A stretch of 35,756 bases of DNA from Candidatus Pacearchaeota archaeon CG10_big_fil_rev_8_21_14_0_10_31_59 (GCA_002763115.1 PFCW01000015.1:11334-47089), one strand, 5' to 3'; numbered from the stretch's first letter, positions 9,317 through 18,958 are shown. Made by a program: numbers and translations. The notes: generated by a model not told the origin, from the sequence alone.

Positions 9317-9742
9317 ATGCAAATAAAAATTAAAAAATTGGACAAGAATGTCAAAATACCATCTTATGCCTATAAAGGAGATGCAGGTCTGGATTTGTAT
9401 TCCAACGAAGAAAAAATTTTGATACCGAATTACAGGACAGAAATAAAAACCGGAATAGCGATTGAAATTCCAAAAGATTACGTTGGTTTGGTCTGGGACA
9501 AAGGCAGTTTGCCGTTAAAACACGGAATTAAAACTATGGGAGGAGTTTTTGATTCTGGATTTAGAGGAGAATATAAAATCATCTTAGTCAATTTAAGCTC
9601 AAAACCATTTGAAATAAAAAAGGGAATGAAAATAGCCCAATTATTAATTCAAAAAGTTGAGCATTCAAAAATTATTGAAGCGAAAAAATTAAGTCCAACT
9701 GAAAGAGGAGAGAAAAGATTGGGGAGCAGTGGAAAGTTTTAA
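9317..9742 (+). CDS. dut: dUTP diphosphatase
   Basis: YKGDAGLDLYS, WDKGSLPLKHGIKTMGGVFDSGFRGEYKI, GMKIAQLLIQ, RGEKRLGSSGKF motifs. Confidence 0.93.
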   Translation: MQIKIKKLDKNVKIPSYAYKGDAGLDLYSNEEKILIPNYRTEIKTGIAIEIPKDYVGLVWDKGSLPLKHGIKTMGGVFDSGFRGEYKIILVNLSSKPFEIKKGMKIAQLLIQKVEHSKIIEAKKLSPTERGEKRLGSSGKF

Positions 9743-9781
9743 TAACAAATTTTAAATAACCCTCTTTATTATTTCACGTAT

Positions 9782-9852
9782 GCGCTGGTAGTATAGTGGT
9801 AGTATACATCCCTGCCACGGATGTGACCCGAGTTCGACTCTCGGCTAGCGCA
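9782..9852 (+). tRNA. tRNA-Gly (GCC anticodon)
   Basis: Acceptor GCGCTGG/CTAGCGC (one G-U), anticodon stem ACATCC/GGATGT with loop CTGCCAC, T-arm CCGAG-TTCGACT-CTCGG. Confidence 0.95.
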
Positions 9853-9870
9853 TTCTACAACTTTTCTTTA

Positions 9871-9921
9871 GCAGGGGAAAACAAGGTTTTCCGATGCCCC
9901 CGAAAATCCAAAAGATTTTCG
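9871..9921 (+). other. Two adjacent perfect hairpins downstream of tRNA-Gly; candidate structured RNA or processing/termination element
   Basis: GGAAAAC-AAG-GTTTTCC (9876-9892) and CGAAAATC-CAAAA-GATTTTCG (9901-9921). Confidence 0.5.
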
Positions 9922-9993
9922 TTGGAAAAGAAATGCTCTAGGAAGTCGAAAGAAACTTATATTGTTTTAATATAAATATCTTTAACACTTTCG

Positions 9994-10026
9994 CGATTTT
10001 TCAAAATCGAAACATTTAAATATAAG
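9994..10026 (+). promoter_or_regulatory. Hairpin CGATTTT-TC-AAAATCG merging into BRE/TATA (AATCGAAACATTTAAATATAAG) of the 10051 gene
   Basis: Perfect 7-bp inverted repeat 9994-10009 abutting a TATA-like box. Confidence 0.45.
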
Positions 10027-10050
10027 TGTTACTTTATAGTAATAACAAAT

Positions 10051-10383
10051 ATGGAGTTTAAAATGAAACAAGAACAAATACCGGATTTTGAATCGTGGAA
10101 ACAAAGTGAAGAAGAGAGATTACACTTTCTTGGTATAAATGTAGAATTAAACGAATTTCATTACCTTAAAACTTACAATCCAAACTTTCAAGAATGGGAA
10201 AAGAGAGCTATTGAGAAAACTCCTGAAGAATATTTGTATTCAGAAAAACCACTAATTGATGTTGAACCAACTAAGATTAATCCTATTACAAATCCCGTTT
10301 ATCAGAGACCATCTAGCCCTGTAATTCGTTTGTCACCAGAATTAAAGAATGCTATTAACAATATTGTACATGGAACAAGATGA
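10051..10383 (+). CDS. Uncharacterised 110-aa protein
   Basis: Complete ORF with upstream TATA-like element and AGTAATAACAAAT immediately before the start region. Confidence 0.7.
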   Translation: MEFKMKQEQIPDFESWKQSEEERLHFLGINVELNEFHYLKTYNPNFQEWEKRAIEKTPEEYLYSEKPLIDVEPTKINPITNPVYQRPSSPVIRLSPELKNAINNIVHGTR

Positions 10384-10446
10384 ATAATTAAAAGCACGAA
10401 ATCTTAAATAAAAACCTTTAAAAACTTGCAATCTTTTTTATAGTTT

Positions 10447-12417
10447 ATGGGGAAGAAGAATAATAATGATTCTAAGATACCGAACGTAGCAATACCAAAT
10501 CTCAATATTCCTAATTTTTCAGCCAATATTCCGGAATTGCAAAATCCCGTAATGCAGAAAATGATGGATCAGCAGAAACAAGCTCAGGATATGATGTTGA
10601 AAATGAAAGAAGAGCTTGAGGAATTGAAGAAAAAATTAGAACCAGTCAAAAAACAGCTTATAAAAAAATTTGATTATATTCAGTCAATAAGTATTATCCC
10701 ACAACAGATAAATAATCTTATCAAGGAAGAATTTTTAACAGACCCGGAATATGCATTATTCAAGCCAATAGAAAAAGAGGATGTAAGACATCTTTTAATT
10801 TTAATTCCCGAGGAAAAATTAAAGGAATCTGGCAAAGTTAAAGAAGAGACAATTAAATTAATAGAGCATATAAGACCAAAGTTGTGGATTAGCATAAGAA
10901 CACCAGTAGACATGTGGGAAATTTGTTTTGACAGCAAATATGAATTAACTGAAGCATTGTCAATGTCATTTCCGATTTTTGACAAAGGTTTTCTTGGTTC
11001 ATTAAGAGTTGCAAATGTTCACAAAGGTCTCGTATTAAGAAAATTCGAAAAATATGTTGTTTCTTATGTCATTGCTGGAAGTTTAGTAAGGGGGGATGTA
11101 ACTGAAACTTCCGATGTTGATGTTTATGTTGTTATTGATGATACCGACGTCAAAAGAATGTCCAGATTTGAATTAAAAGAAAGATTAAGAGTTATGATTT
11201 ATAATTACATGGCTCAGGCAGGTGAAATTGCCGGGGTTAAAAACAAATTAAATGTCCAGATTTATATTTTGACAGAATTCTGGGAAGCTGTAAAAGATGC
11301 CCACCCAGTTATATTTACTTTTATCAGGGACGGAGTTCCATTGTATGACAGAGGGGCTTTCATGCCTTGGAAATTGCTTCTGAAAATGGGAAAAATCAAA
11401 CCTTCACCAGAAGCGATAGACATGTTTATGTCAATGGGAGACAAAGTTAATGAAATAGTTAAGAAAAAATTATTGATGATAGCAACAGAAGATATTTATT
11501 GGTCTCTGATAACACCAAGTCAGGCAGCATTGATGTTATATGGACTTGCACCTCCGACACCAAAGGAGATTATAAGAATGATGAAAGAGGTTTTTGTTAC
11601 AAAAGAAAAATTACTCGAGGCAAAATATGTTGATATTCTTGAAAAAGTTGTAAAACTTTACAAAGATTACGAACATCAAAAAGTCAAATCTGTTTCCGGA
11701 AAACAAGTTGACGAGCTTGTAAAAGAATCAAAAGAGTATGTTGACAGACTTAAAAAATTAGTTGAGCAGATTTCCAACAAAAATAAAAAAACAACACTTG
11801 ATGATTTATACAATAATGTTTTTGATTTATTGAAGAAAATTTTTGGAAATGGTTCTGAACAGGTGCTTTTCAAAAAATTTGAAAAAGAGCTGATTAATAA
11901 AGGAAAACTACAAAAAAAGAATTTGAGAGCTTTAAACGATTTGATATGTCTTAAAAATAAACTGGCAAAGGGAATAAAGAAGAAAAAACTTAAAGCAAAA
12001 ACAAAGAAAAAAGAATCAGATAAAGAGCCTGTTGTTGAATGCGACCCAGCAAAACATGAAGTTGAGCTGGTAAGAAAAGATGTTTCTGAACTAATAAACG
12101 GGCTTTTAGATTATATCCAGAGAAAAGAATTGATTGAACTGGAAAAGAAGAGAATAAAAATTCTTTACAAGGAAAAAGATTCTATGAGGGAAGCAGATGT
12201 TTATACATTCGGAGATATTGCGTATATTGTCAAAGACTTGAATTCCGGAGATATTTATTCTATAGATTCCAAAACAGGAACAAAGAAAAAAATAGATGTT
12301 GAGGAATTCACAAAGGTTATTGAGTCAAACAAGGAAAAGAATTTCGAAAAGAAAATTTCAATAGCTGTTCTCGAGAAATTAAGAGAAATGTTCAAAGAAT
12401 TTGATATGACTTTCTAA
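10447..12417 (+). CDS. Nucleotidyltransferase (Pol beta superfamily) with HEPN-like helical domain and C-terminal extension, 656 aa
   Basis: VIAGSLVRGDVTETSDVDVYVVIDD (GS...DxD NTase motif) followed by helical region; paralogous to 19141-20100. Confidence 0.8.
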   Translation: MGKKNNNDSKIPNVAIPNLNIPNFSANIPELQNPVMQKMMDQQKQAQDMMLKMKEELEELKKKLEPVKKQLIKKFDYIQSISIIPQQINNLIKEEFLTDPEYALFKPIEKEDVRHLLILIPEEKLKESGKVKEETIKLIEHIRPKLWISIRTPVDMWEICFDSKYELTEALSMSFPIFDKGFLGSLRVANVHKGLVLRKFEKYVVSYVIAGSLVRGDVTETSDVDVYVVIDDTDVKRMSRFELKERLRVMIYNYMAQAGEIAGVKNKLNVQIYILTEFWEAVKDAHPVIFTFIRDGVPLYDRGAFMPWKLLLKMGKIKPSPEAIDMFMSMGDKVNEIVKKKLLMIATEDIYWSLITPSQAALMLYGLAPPTPKEIIRMMKEVFVTKEKLLEAKYVDILEKVVKLYKDYEHQKVKSVSGKQVDELVKESKEYVDRLKKLVEQISNKNKKTTLDDLYNNVFDLLKKIFGNGSEQVLFKKFEKELINKGKLQKKNLRALNDLICLKNKLAKGIKKKKLKAKTKKKESDKEPVVECDPAKHEVELVRKDVSELINGLLDYIQRKELIELEKKRIKILYKEKDSMREADVYTFGDIAYIVKDLNSGDIYSIDSKTGTKKKIDVEEFTKVIESNKEKNFEKKISIAVLEKLREMFKEFDMTF

Positions 12418-12470
12418 AGTATATACTCAAGTTTAATAATCTTTATAAGAATATTTTTCATAGAAAAAAT

Positions 12471-13253
12471 ATGTCATTAGCAACTTTACCTTTAACACTG
12501 TTTTTGTTTTTTGCACAGCCAAACAGCTCTTTAAATGTTAATGACACTAGCAATACAGTTCATATCGAAGAACAAGATTATTCTAATTATGTTCAAATAG
12601 ACACTTTAGATGTGACTTACACAAATTTACATTTGCAAGAACAATTGAAATATGTAGATATAACTAAAAATTTAGAAAAAAGGATTGGAAGAAGGGGACT
12701 CAGTTTTCCATTATTGGTTTTGTCAGATTCCGTGTATTCTGGTTCGGAAATTTCTGGTTTGGATATGAGTTGTGGATGGATGATATCGATGGCAGGCAAT
12801 TTATCAGTTAAAAATAGATCAATATCTGATGGTTATACGCTATTTTTAACAATGGATGATGAGGAAATAAGATCGAGAACAGCATATAATAAACCATATA
12901 TGATTGCCTGGGAAAAATTTTTGGAAGGTTATTTAGTCTATCCAGGAAATTATTCAGAATTTTACGGAGGGATAGCTTCATCATCTGACAGCGCAAATTT
13001 TATTCCAATAAATTTGATAGCAACAAAAGTTGGTTATGCAGAATATTTTTCTGATAAAGATTCGACATTTGTATACGGTGGAGCAAATACAATTCAATTT
13101 TATGGTGAAATCGGAAATAAGATTTCATTAACACTTAATTTATTTTCCAACAATATACGACTTAGTTCATCAACAAGTTCCGAATCAAAAGATGTTTTTA
13201 TTTCTGGTTGTTACGTTCCTAATTCGTATACAGCAACATTAGAAAGAAAATAA
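12471..13253 (+). CDS. Putative secreted protein, 260 aa
   Basis: Signal-peptide-like N-terminus MSLATLPLTLFLFFAQP; polar Ser/Asn/Thr-rich remainder. Confidence 0.7.
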   Translation: MSLATLPLTLFLFFAQPNSSLNVNDTSNTVHIEEQDYSNYVQIDTLDVTYTNLHLQEQLKYVDITKNLEKRIGRRGLSFPLLVLSDSVYSGSEISGLDMSCGWMISMAGNLSVKNRSISDGYTLFLTMDDEEIRSRTAYNKPYMIAWEKFLEGYLVYPGNYSEFYGGIASSSDSANFIPINLIATKVGYAEYFSDKDSTFVYGGANTIQFYGEIGNKISLTLNLFSNNIRLSSSTSSESKDVFISGCYVPNSYTATLERK

Positions 13254-13333
13254 AGTTTCTTCAGAACCGCCCATCATAAAATCTTCAAAATTCTAATCAA
13301 AACCTTTAAAAATCATATCTTTCTCAATTAATC

Positions 13334-13594
13334 ATGGTAAAAGGAATAATCTGGAATTATAGGCAAGGAAGGCATACTCAAAATAACAAGCATATGATAA
13401 TTATAGTTGATAAGGTAACTAAAAAACAGGATGCAGAAAAATTAAAAGGAAAGGAAGTTGTATGGAAAAGTCCTGCTGGAAAAGAATTGAAAGGAAAAGT
13501 TGCATCTTTCCATGGAAATAAAGGAGCTATCCGTGTTATATTCGAGACAGGATTGCCTGGTCAATCCATAGGAACCGAGGTTGAAATAAAATAA
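13334..13594 (+). CDS. rpl35ae: Large ribosomal subunit protein L35Ae
   Basis: GIIWNYRQGRHTQNNKHMIIIV...VVWKSPAGKELKGKVASFHGNKGAIRVIFETGLPGQSIGTEVEI. Confidence 0.88.
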   Translation: MVKGIIWNYRQGRHTQNNKHMIIIVDKVTKKQDAEKLKGKEVVWKSPAGKELKGKVASFHGNKGAIRVIFETGLPGQSIGTEVEIK

Positions 13595-13595
13595 A

Positions 13596-14129
13596 ATGAC
13601 CCTCAGAAAAGGAAAATGTTATTCAAAATCAAGAGAAGTTCCATATACAAGGAAAAGTAAAGTTAGAACAAAAGGATATATCAAGGCACCGCCACAGACG
13701 AAAATCGTAAAATTCACGATGGGAAATTATCAGAAATATAGGGGAGGTGGTTTTAATTATGTTGTAAAAGTAATATCTCGGGAATATGTGCAAATCAGAG
13801 ATAATGCTCTTGAAGCTTGTCGTTTGCTTGTTCACAGGCATCTTGAAAAAGATTTAGGCAAGATAAATTATATGCTGCAGGTTAATGCATATCCTCATCA
13901 TGTTTTAAGAGAAAATAAAATGTTGACTGGTGCTGGAGCAGACAGAATGAGTACGGGGATGACGCAATCATTCGGAAAAACAATCGGAATTGCTGCAAAA
14001 GTTTATCCTGGAAGCATAATAATGACGGTTGCGACAGACAACAAAGATTTCGTTTTAAAAGTTTTACATATGGTAAAACCTAAACTTCCATGCACAACTT
14101 CCATTGTTGTTGAAGAAAAAAAGAATTGA
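13596..14129 (+). CDS. rpl10e: Large ribosomal subunit protein L10e (uL16)
   Basis: PYTRKSKVRTKGYIKAPPQTKIVKFTMGN, HHVLRENKMLTGAGADRMSTGMTQSFGKTIGIAAKV. Confidence 0.94.
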   Translation: MTLRKGKCYSKSREVPYTRKSKVRTKGYIKAPPQTKIVKFTMGNYQKYRGGGFNYVVKVISREYVQIRDNALEACRLLVHRHLEKDLGKINYMLQVNAYPHHVLRENKMLTGAGADRMSTGMTQSFGKTIGIAAKVYPGSIIMTVATDNKDFVLKVLHMVKPKLPCTTSIVVEEKKN

Positions 14130-14210
14130 AATTTTTTTAGCCTTTAAATTTTATTATGATAACCTTTAAATATTTCTTTTTATTGTTCTTACTGAAAAAA
14201 GAGTGGTTTT

Positions 14211-16547
14211 ATGGCAGAATATGAAAAAATAATCAATGGCACCACCGATATTGTCTGGCTGAAAGATATTGATAAGGAAGATATTTCTATCGGCGGTGGG
14301 AAAGGAGCAAATTTAGCTGAAATGTGGAATGCTGGTTTTCCTGTTCCAGATGCATTCATTGTAACTGCAGGTGCTTTTAGAAATTTTATTGTCGATTCAG
14401 GCTTGGATAAAAAAATTATGGAGATTATAACAAGTATAAATATGGAAGACACTCAGCAAATTGAAGACGATGCAAAATATATTCAAAGATTAGTGGTTAG
14501 TCAGGAAATGCCCGATAAATTAAAACAAAAAATCACTGAAGCCTACAAAAAATTAAGTTTTGACGAAGTTGAGATGGATTCTGTTTCTTCGTCGGTAAGA
14601 CAAATTTTAAAAAATGCCGCAGAGGAGGTTTTTGTTGCTGTAAGAAGCTCTGCAACTGCTGAAGATTTGGCTGGTGCAAGTTTTGCAGGTCAACAGGAAA
14701 CATTTGTGAATATCAGGGGAGAAGAAGATTTGTTGGAAGCTGTAAAAAAATGCTGGGCATCTTTGTTTACAGCAAGGGCAATTTATTATCGAAATAGACA
14801 GGGCTTTGACCAGGAGACAGCATTTATCGCAGTTGTTGTCCAGAAAATGATTAATTCAGACAAGTCAGGTGTGATGTTTACAGCGAATCCTATGACGAGG
14901 GACAGGAATGAAATTGTTATCGAATCGGTTTATGGTCTTGGTGAAGGAATTGTTTCAGGTGCTGTGGAGCCCGACCATTATGTTGTAGATAAACAAACAA
15001 AACAGCTAAAGGGAAAAAGAATAGGAAGCAAGAAAACAGCTTTTATCAGAGACAGCGACGGAAAAAACAAAGTTATTCCTGTAAAAGAAAGCCATCAAAA
15101 AGTCGAATGTTTAAATTTTGATGAGATACGAAGATTGACTGACTTGGCCATTAAAATAGAAAATCATTATGGTAAACCACAGGACATTGAATTTTCTATT
15201 GATTTCAACGCAATTTATATTGTTCAATCAAGACCAATTACTACATTGGAAAAGAAAGCAGAAGAAAAATCTGTTTCCAAAGACGCCAAATTATTATTGG
15301 ATGGGCTTGCAGCATCTCCAGGAATTGGTTCTGGTCCTGTAAAAATTATTGAACGTTATGAAGATTTGCCAAAAATAAAAAAAGGCGATATTCTCGTTAC
15401 AAAAATGACAAATCCGGATATGGTTGTAACAATGCAAAAATGTGCCGGTATAGTTACAGATGAGGGGGGTGCAACAGCCCACGCAGCTATCGTATCAAGA
15501 GAGATAGGAATTCCATGTGTTGTTGGAACAAAAGAAGCAACAAAAAGATTAAAAGACGGACAGATGGTAACAGTTGATGGTTCTAAGGGAGTTGTTTACG
15601 AAGGAAGTTTGTCAGGAGAAATAACAAAAAAAGAGGAAAAAGAAGAATTGCCTTTGGATGTTGAAACACAAACAAAAATTAAAGTTGTTTTAGATTTACC
15701 AAGTTCAGCAGAAAGAGCTGCAAAAACAAATGCTGACGGGGTTGGTTTGCTGAGATTAGAAGGAATTATAGCAGAGTCTGGAAAACATCCGGCGGGTTTT
15801 ATAAATAAAAATAATGCCGAGGGTTATGTCAATATTTTAATGAATGGGATTATAGCGATAGCATCACAATTCAAAAACAAGCCAGTATGGATAAGAACTT
15901 CAGACATAAGGTCAGATGAATACAGGCATTTGGAAGGTGCTGATAAAAATCTAGAATCAAATCCTATGTTAGGTTGGCATGGGATAAGAAGAAGCTTGGA
16001 TGAACCGCAAATTTTAAAGGCAGAATTGGAAGCTATAAAAAGAGTCGTAAAAGAAAATGATGATTTTATAATAGGGATTATGTTTCCACAGATAATTTCA
16101 GTTGAGGAAGTAAGAAAAATAAAGAAAATAGCAAAAGAAGTCGGGATTGTCTTCGGAAAAGGAAAAGGCAAAGTTGAATTCGGAGTTATGATTGAAACTC
16201 CCGCAGCTGTTCAGATTATAAAAGACTTGTGTTATGAAGGAATTGATTTTATAAGTTTCGGAACAAATGACTTAACACAATACACATTAGCTGTAGACAG
16301 AAATAACGAGAAAGTCCAGAAACTTTACAACGAAATGCACCCTGCTGTTCTAAGACAGATTTTCAAAGTTCTAAGAGTTTGCCAAGAAAGAAATGTTGAA
16401 ACATCTATCTGCGGTCAGGCAGGCAGCAAATCGGAGATGATAAGATATTTAGTTAAGGAAGGAATTGACAGCATTTCAGCGAATATCGATGCAGTAAATT
16501 CTGTAAGAAAAATTGTTTATGAAGTTGAAAAGGAATTTGAAAACTAA
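14211..16547 (+). CDS. ppsA: Phosphoenolpyruvate synthase
   Basis: GGKGANLAEMWNAGFPVPDAFIVTAGAF, VRSSATAEDLAGASFAGQQETF, TDEGGATAHAAIVSREIGIPCVVG. Confidence 0.96.
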   Translation: MAEYEKIINGTTDIVWLKDIDKEDISIGGGKGANLAEMWNAGFPVPDAFIVTAGAFRNFIVDSGLDKKIMEIITSINMEDTQQIEDDAKYIQRLVVSQEMPDKLKQKITEAYKKLSFDEVEMDSVSSSVRQILKNAAEEVFVAVRSSATAEDLAGASFAGQQETFVNIRGEEDLLEAVKKCWASLFTARAIYYRNRQGFDQETAFIAVVVQKMINSDKSGVMFTANPMTRDRNEIVIESVYGLGEGIVSGAVEPDHYVVDKQTKQLKGKRIGSKKTAFIRDSDGKNKVIPVKESHQKVECLNFDEIRRLTDLAIKIENHYGKPQDIEFSIDFNAIYIVQSRPITTLEKKAEEKSVSKDAKLLLDGLAASPGIGSGPVKIIERYEDLPKIKKGDILVTKMTNPDMVVTMQKCAGIVTDEGGATAHAAIVSREIGIPCVVGTKEATKRLKDGQMVTVDGSKGVVYEGSLSGEITKKEEKEELPLDVETQTKIKVVLDLPSSAERAAKTNADGVGLLRLEGIIAESGKHPAGFINKNNAEGYVNILMNGIIAIASQFKNKPVWIRTSDIRSDEYRHLEGADKNLESNPMLGWHGIRRSLDEPQILKAELEAIKRVVKENDDFIIGIMFPQIISVEEVRKIKKIAKEVGIVFGKGKGKVEFGVMIETPAAVQIIKDLCYEGIDFISFGTNDLTQYTLAVDRNNEKVQKLYNEMHPAVLRQIFKVLRVCQERNVETSICGQAGSKSEMIRYLVKEGIDSISANIDAVNSVRKIVYEVEKEFEN

Positions 16548-16551
16548 TCTA

Positions 16552-16821
16552 CTACAAAACAAAATAAAATTCTCCCGGTTTTAATTCATCTATTCTTCTT
16601 TTAGCTATTGAAATAGGTAATAATGGGCAAGCAATAAGATAGCCGTCTGGTTTTTCAATATAATTTCCTTCTCCAATTTTTTCTAATAACAAATCTGTAT
16701 CTGGATTTTTCAGAAAAAACCAAAAAGAAACATTATTTTTTAATCCTTCTCCAAAAATTTCTTCCTCAAACTCTTCAATAATATTCTCCGCCGGATCTGT
16801 TATATTAAGCAAATCTTTCAT
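16552..16821 (-). CDS. Uncharacterised 89-aa protein
   Basis: Complete ORF; promoter-like CGTAAAAGATTTAAAAAG upstream on the minus strand. Confidence 0.65.
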   Translation of the reverse strand: MKDLLNITDPAENIIEEFEEEIFGEGLKNNVSFWFFLKNPDTDLLLEKIGEGNYIEKPDGYLIACPLLPISIAKRRIDELKPGEFYFVL

Positions 16822-16896
16822 TTTAATTATTTTTTAAGCATACTACTCTTTTTAAATCTTTTACGACCATATTATATTTATGTTCATCTAATAGTA

Positions 16897-16922
16897 GTAA
16901 CAAAACCAAAAGCTTTATAAAG
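16897..16922 (+). promoter_or_regulatory. GTAACAAAACCAAAAGCTTTATAAAG promoter module
   Basis: Same arrangement as 18038-18066; upstream of the 16952 ORF. Confidence 0.65.
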
Positions 16923-16951
16923 TTCTTTTCATATTGTAATGGATTTGAAAA

Positions 16952-18019
16952 ATGATTCATGAACCTAATATTTTAGAGATTAAAAGAATTGTAAGTATTC
17001 CTTTAGAGAAAGCTCTTAAACTAAATGGAAAAATTCCACCTATTTTAAGGGAATGTGATATCATTACATCAGGTTTCGTTGATTCTTATTTACCACAACT
17101 TGCTTTAGAATATGCTTATGAAAAATTAAAGGCATCATATGGAAACGATTTATATGTTGATACATTAAGAAAGAGAGAGGATACCCCCAATTTAACATTA
17201 ATTCCAAATGGAAATGGTAATCGAATAAATAGTAACGGAAAAAATAAAGTAAGACATATGACAAAACCTGTAAGAGGCAATTATTTTCAATTAAATCTAA
17301 AAGAGATAGAAGAGGAATATGAAACAAAAAGAAAGAGAGCACTAGATACCCTCGAGAATTTAGAATTAATAAATTCTGTAAATGATTTTAGCGAATTTGT
17401 AAATAGGATACAAGAAGAAACTGAAAAAGAACCTGATTTGGATGCTTGTTCTTCAAAATATAAAGAACTTTTAAGAGCAAGAGAGACAATAGATGAAGAA
17501 AATTTAATAAAGCAAGCATTTGTATCATTTGAGGGTTATCTTTTTAGAGAATATAGTGCTAATTATCAAGGTAGAATTCCTCGTCCAACACTTAGAAAAA
17601 ATCATAAAAAAAAGAAATTAGAAGAAAAATTACCGGAAATACCTAAAGTTGATATTTGTTTTATTGCTTATGATGATGGTTCGGAGATATGTAAAGTTAA
17701 TCTATTAACTGAACAGAGATTTAGACCATGTTTGGGATATCGCTTAAGCGGACAAACACCAGACGGACCATTTAGCTTCTTGTTTATAGATTTAAATAGA
17801 ACAATAAAAGAGATTAATCCTTTTGTTAAACCTAAAAAAATTCTGGAAGAAAAAGCAAAAGAAAGTAACTATCCAGAAATAAAATATAGAAAAATAAGAT
17901 TATTTGATGGTATCAAAACATATTTTGTTGGAATTAAAGAAGCTGCAAGAAGAGGCGCAGCCAAGGGAAGAGAAGAAAGAAGAAAAATAAAGGAACGCAA
18001 CGAGGATACTTCTATCTAA
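16952..18019 (+). CDS. Uncharacterised 355-aa protein
   Basis: Complete ORF with clear promoter; no recognised family. Confidence 0.75.
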   Translation: MIHEPNILEIKRIVSIPLEKALKLNGKIPPILRECDIITSGFVDSYLPQLALEYAYEKLKASYGNDLYVDTLRKREDTPNLTLIPNGNGNRINSNGKNKVRHMTKPVRGNYFQLNLKEIEEEYETKRKRALDTLENLELINSVNDFSEFVNRIQEETEKEPDLDACSSKYKELLRARETIDEENLIKQAFVSFEGYLFREYSANYQGRIPRPTLRKNHKKKKLEEKLPEIPKVDICFIAYDDGSEICKVNLLTEQRFRPCLGYRLSGQTPDGPFSFLFIDLNRTIKEINPFVKPKKILEEKAKESNYPEIKYRKIRLFDGIKTYFVGIKEAARRGAAKGREERRKIKERNEDTSI

Positions 18020-18037
18020 AAAGTAATCATTATACAG

Positions 18038-18066
18038 TAACAACAAAACCGAAAGGTTTATAAAGG
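18038..18066 (+). promoter_or_regulatory. TAACAACAAAACCGAAAGGTTTATAAAGG promoter module
   Basis: 29-nt exact match to the reverse complement of 94-122; BRE/TATA upstream of the 18128 ORF. Confidence 0.75.
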
Positions 18067-18127
18067 CGTGATTCCTTTGTAATAGTAACAAAATATATAG
18101 GGCAAAGCCCTAAATCAAAAAAATAAA

Positions 18128-18958
18128 ATGGCAAAAAAAGACACTCAAGAAAAAACTAACTTGGAGACGTTAATAGACTTTGCTCCATTTGGTGCAATAT
18201 TAGAAGGTAATCAAGGTAGGGGCGCAGATGTTCTTACAGCAACTTATTTACTTGAAAAATATTACACTGATTTAATTGGCAAAACTGGATGTAGTCCAGT
18301 AGTATTGCAACAATTAATTGAACCAGCACAAGAATTAGCAGCAACTACAGACCCAAGAAAAGGTCTATCTTTTGTAGAAGCTTTACGTGAAAGAGTTGAT
18401 GGATCTATCAAAGGCGGGTTAGAGAAATATAATGAATTGGCACAAGAAAATCCAGCACAAGCACGATCAATCAGAGCAAACAACCCTTTAGTATACACAT
18501 TTGCAACAATACAAGACAGTGCAAATAAATGGAAAAAAGCTTATTTAGAATCTACAGTTAATGAAATAACTAACTTTGGAATGAAGTTAGTCGGAAATTC
18601 AATTGTCACACCTGAAGAATTGAGAGATATAGGCAAAAGAAAAGTTGGAGATTTAATAGAACTACAATCTAAGTTCAAGTCAGATGGTGAATTTTATGCT
18701 TCAAAGTTAAAACATGCGAAAGAAAGTGGTAACGAGAAAGAAAAAAGGGAAGCAGAACAAGAGATTAAAGAGTTAGAATCTAAAATAGAGAAACATCAAC
18801 CTGAATTGTTCCTTACAGGAACATTAGAAATTTACAAACACCAGGTATTTGAAAGATATGCTCATGATGCTAAAGGTGATGCAATGACAAATCAATATAC
18901 ACAACTATTCCAAGGTAGAAGTGAAGCTTATAAAGAAATGATTAAATCCAAAAAATAA
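18128..18958 (+). CDS. Uncharacterised 276-aa predicted helical protein
   Basis: Complete ORF with clear promoter; charged, probably coiled-coil C-terminal part. Confidence 0.75.
   Translation: MAKKDTQEKTNLETLIDFAPFGAILEGNQGRGADVLTATYLLEKYYTDLIGKTGCSPVVLQQLIEPAQELAATTDPRKGLSFVEALRERVDGSIKGGLEKYNELAQENPAQARSIRANNPLVYTFATIQDSANKWKKAYLESTVNEITNFGMKLVGNSIVTPEELRDIGKRKVGDLIELQSKFKSDGEFYASKLKHAKESGNEKEKREAEQEIKELESKIEKHQPELFLTGTLEIYKHQVFERYAHDAKGDAMTNQYTQLFQGRSEAYKEMIKSKK

Noticed and set aside
9895-9942. Short ORF starting ATGCCCCCGAAAATC in the tRNA-Gly downstream gap
   Set aside because: Only 15 codons and spans the hairpins; structure is a better explanation
15824-16171. 115-aa minus-strand ORF
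   Set aside because: Antisense to ppsA
17064-17342. 92-aa minus-strand ORF
   Set aside because: Antisense to the 16952-18019 gene, which has a clear promoter; hydrophobic shadow composition
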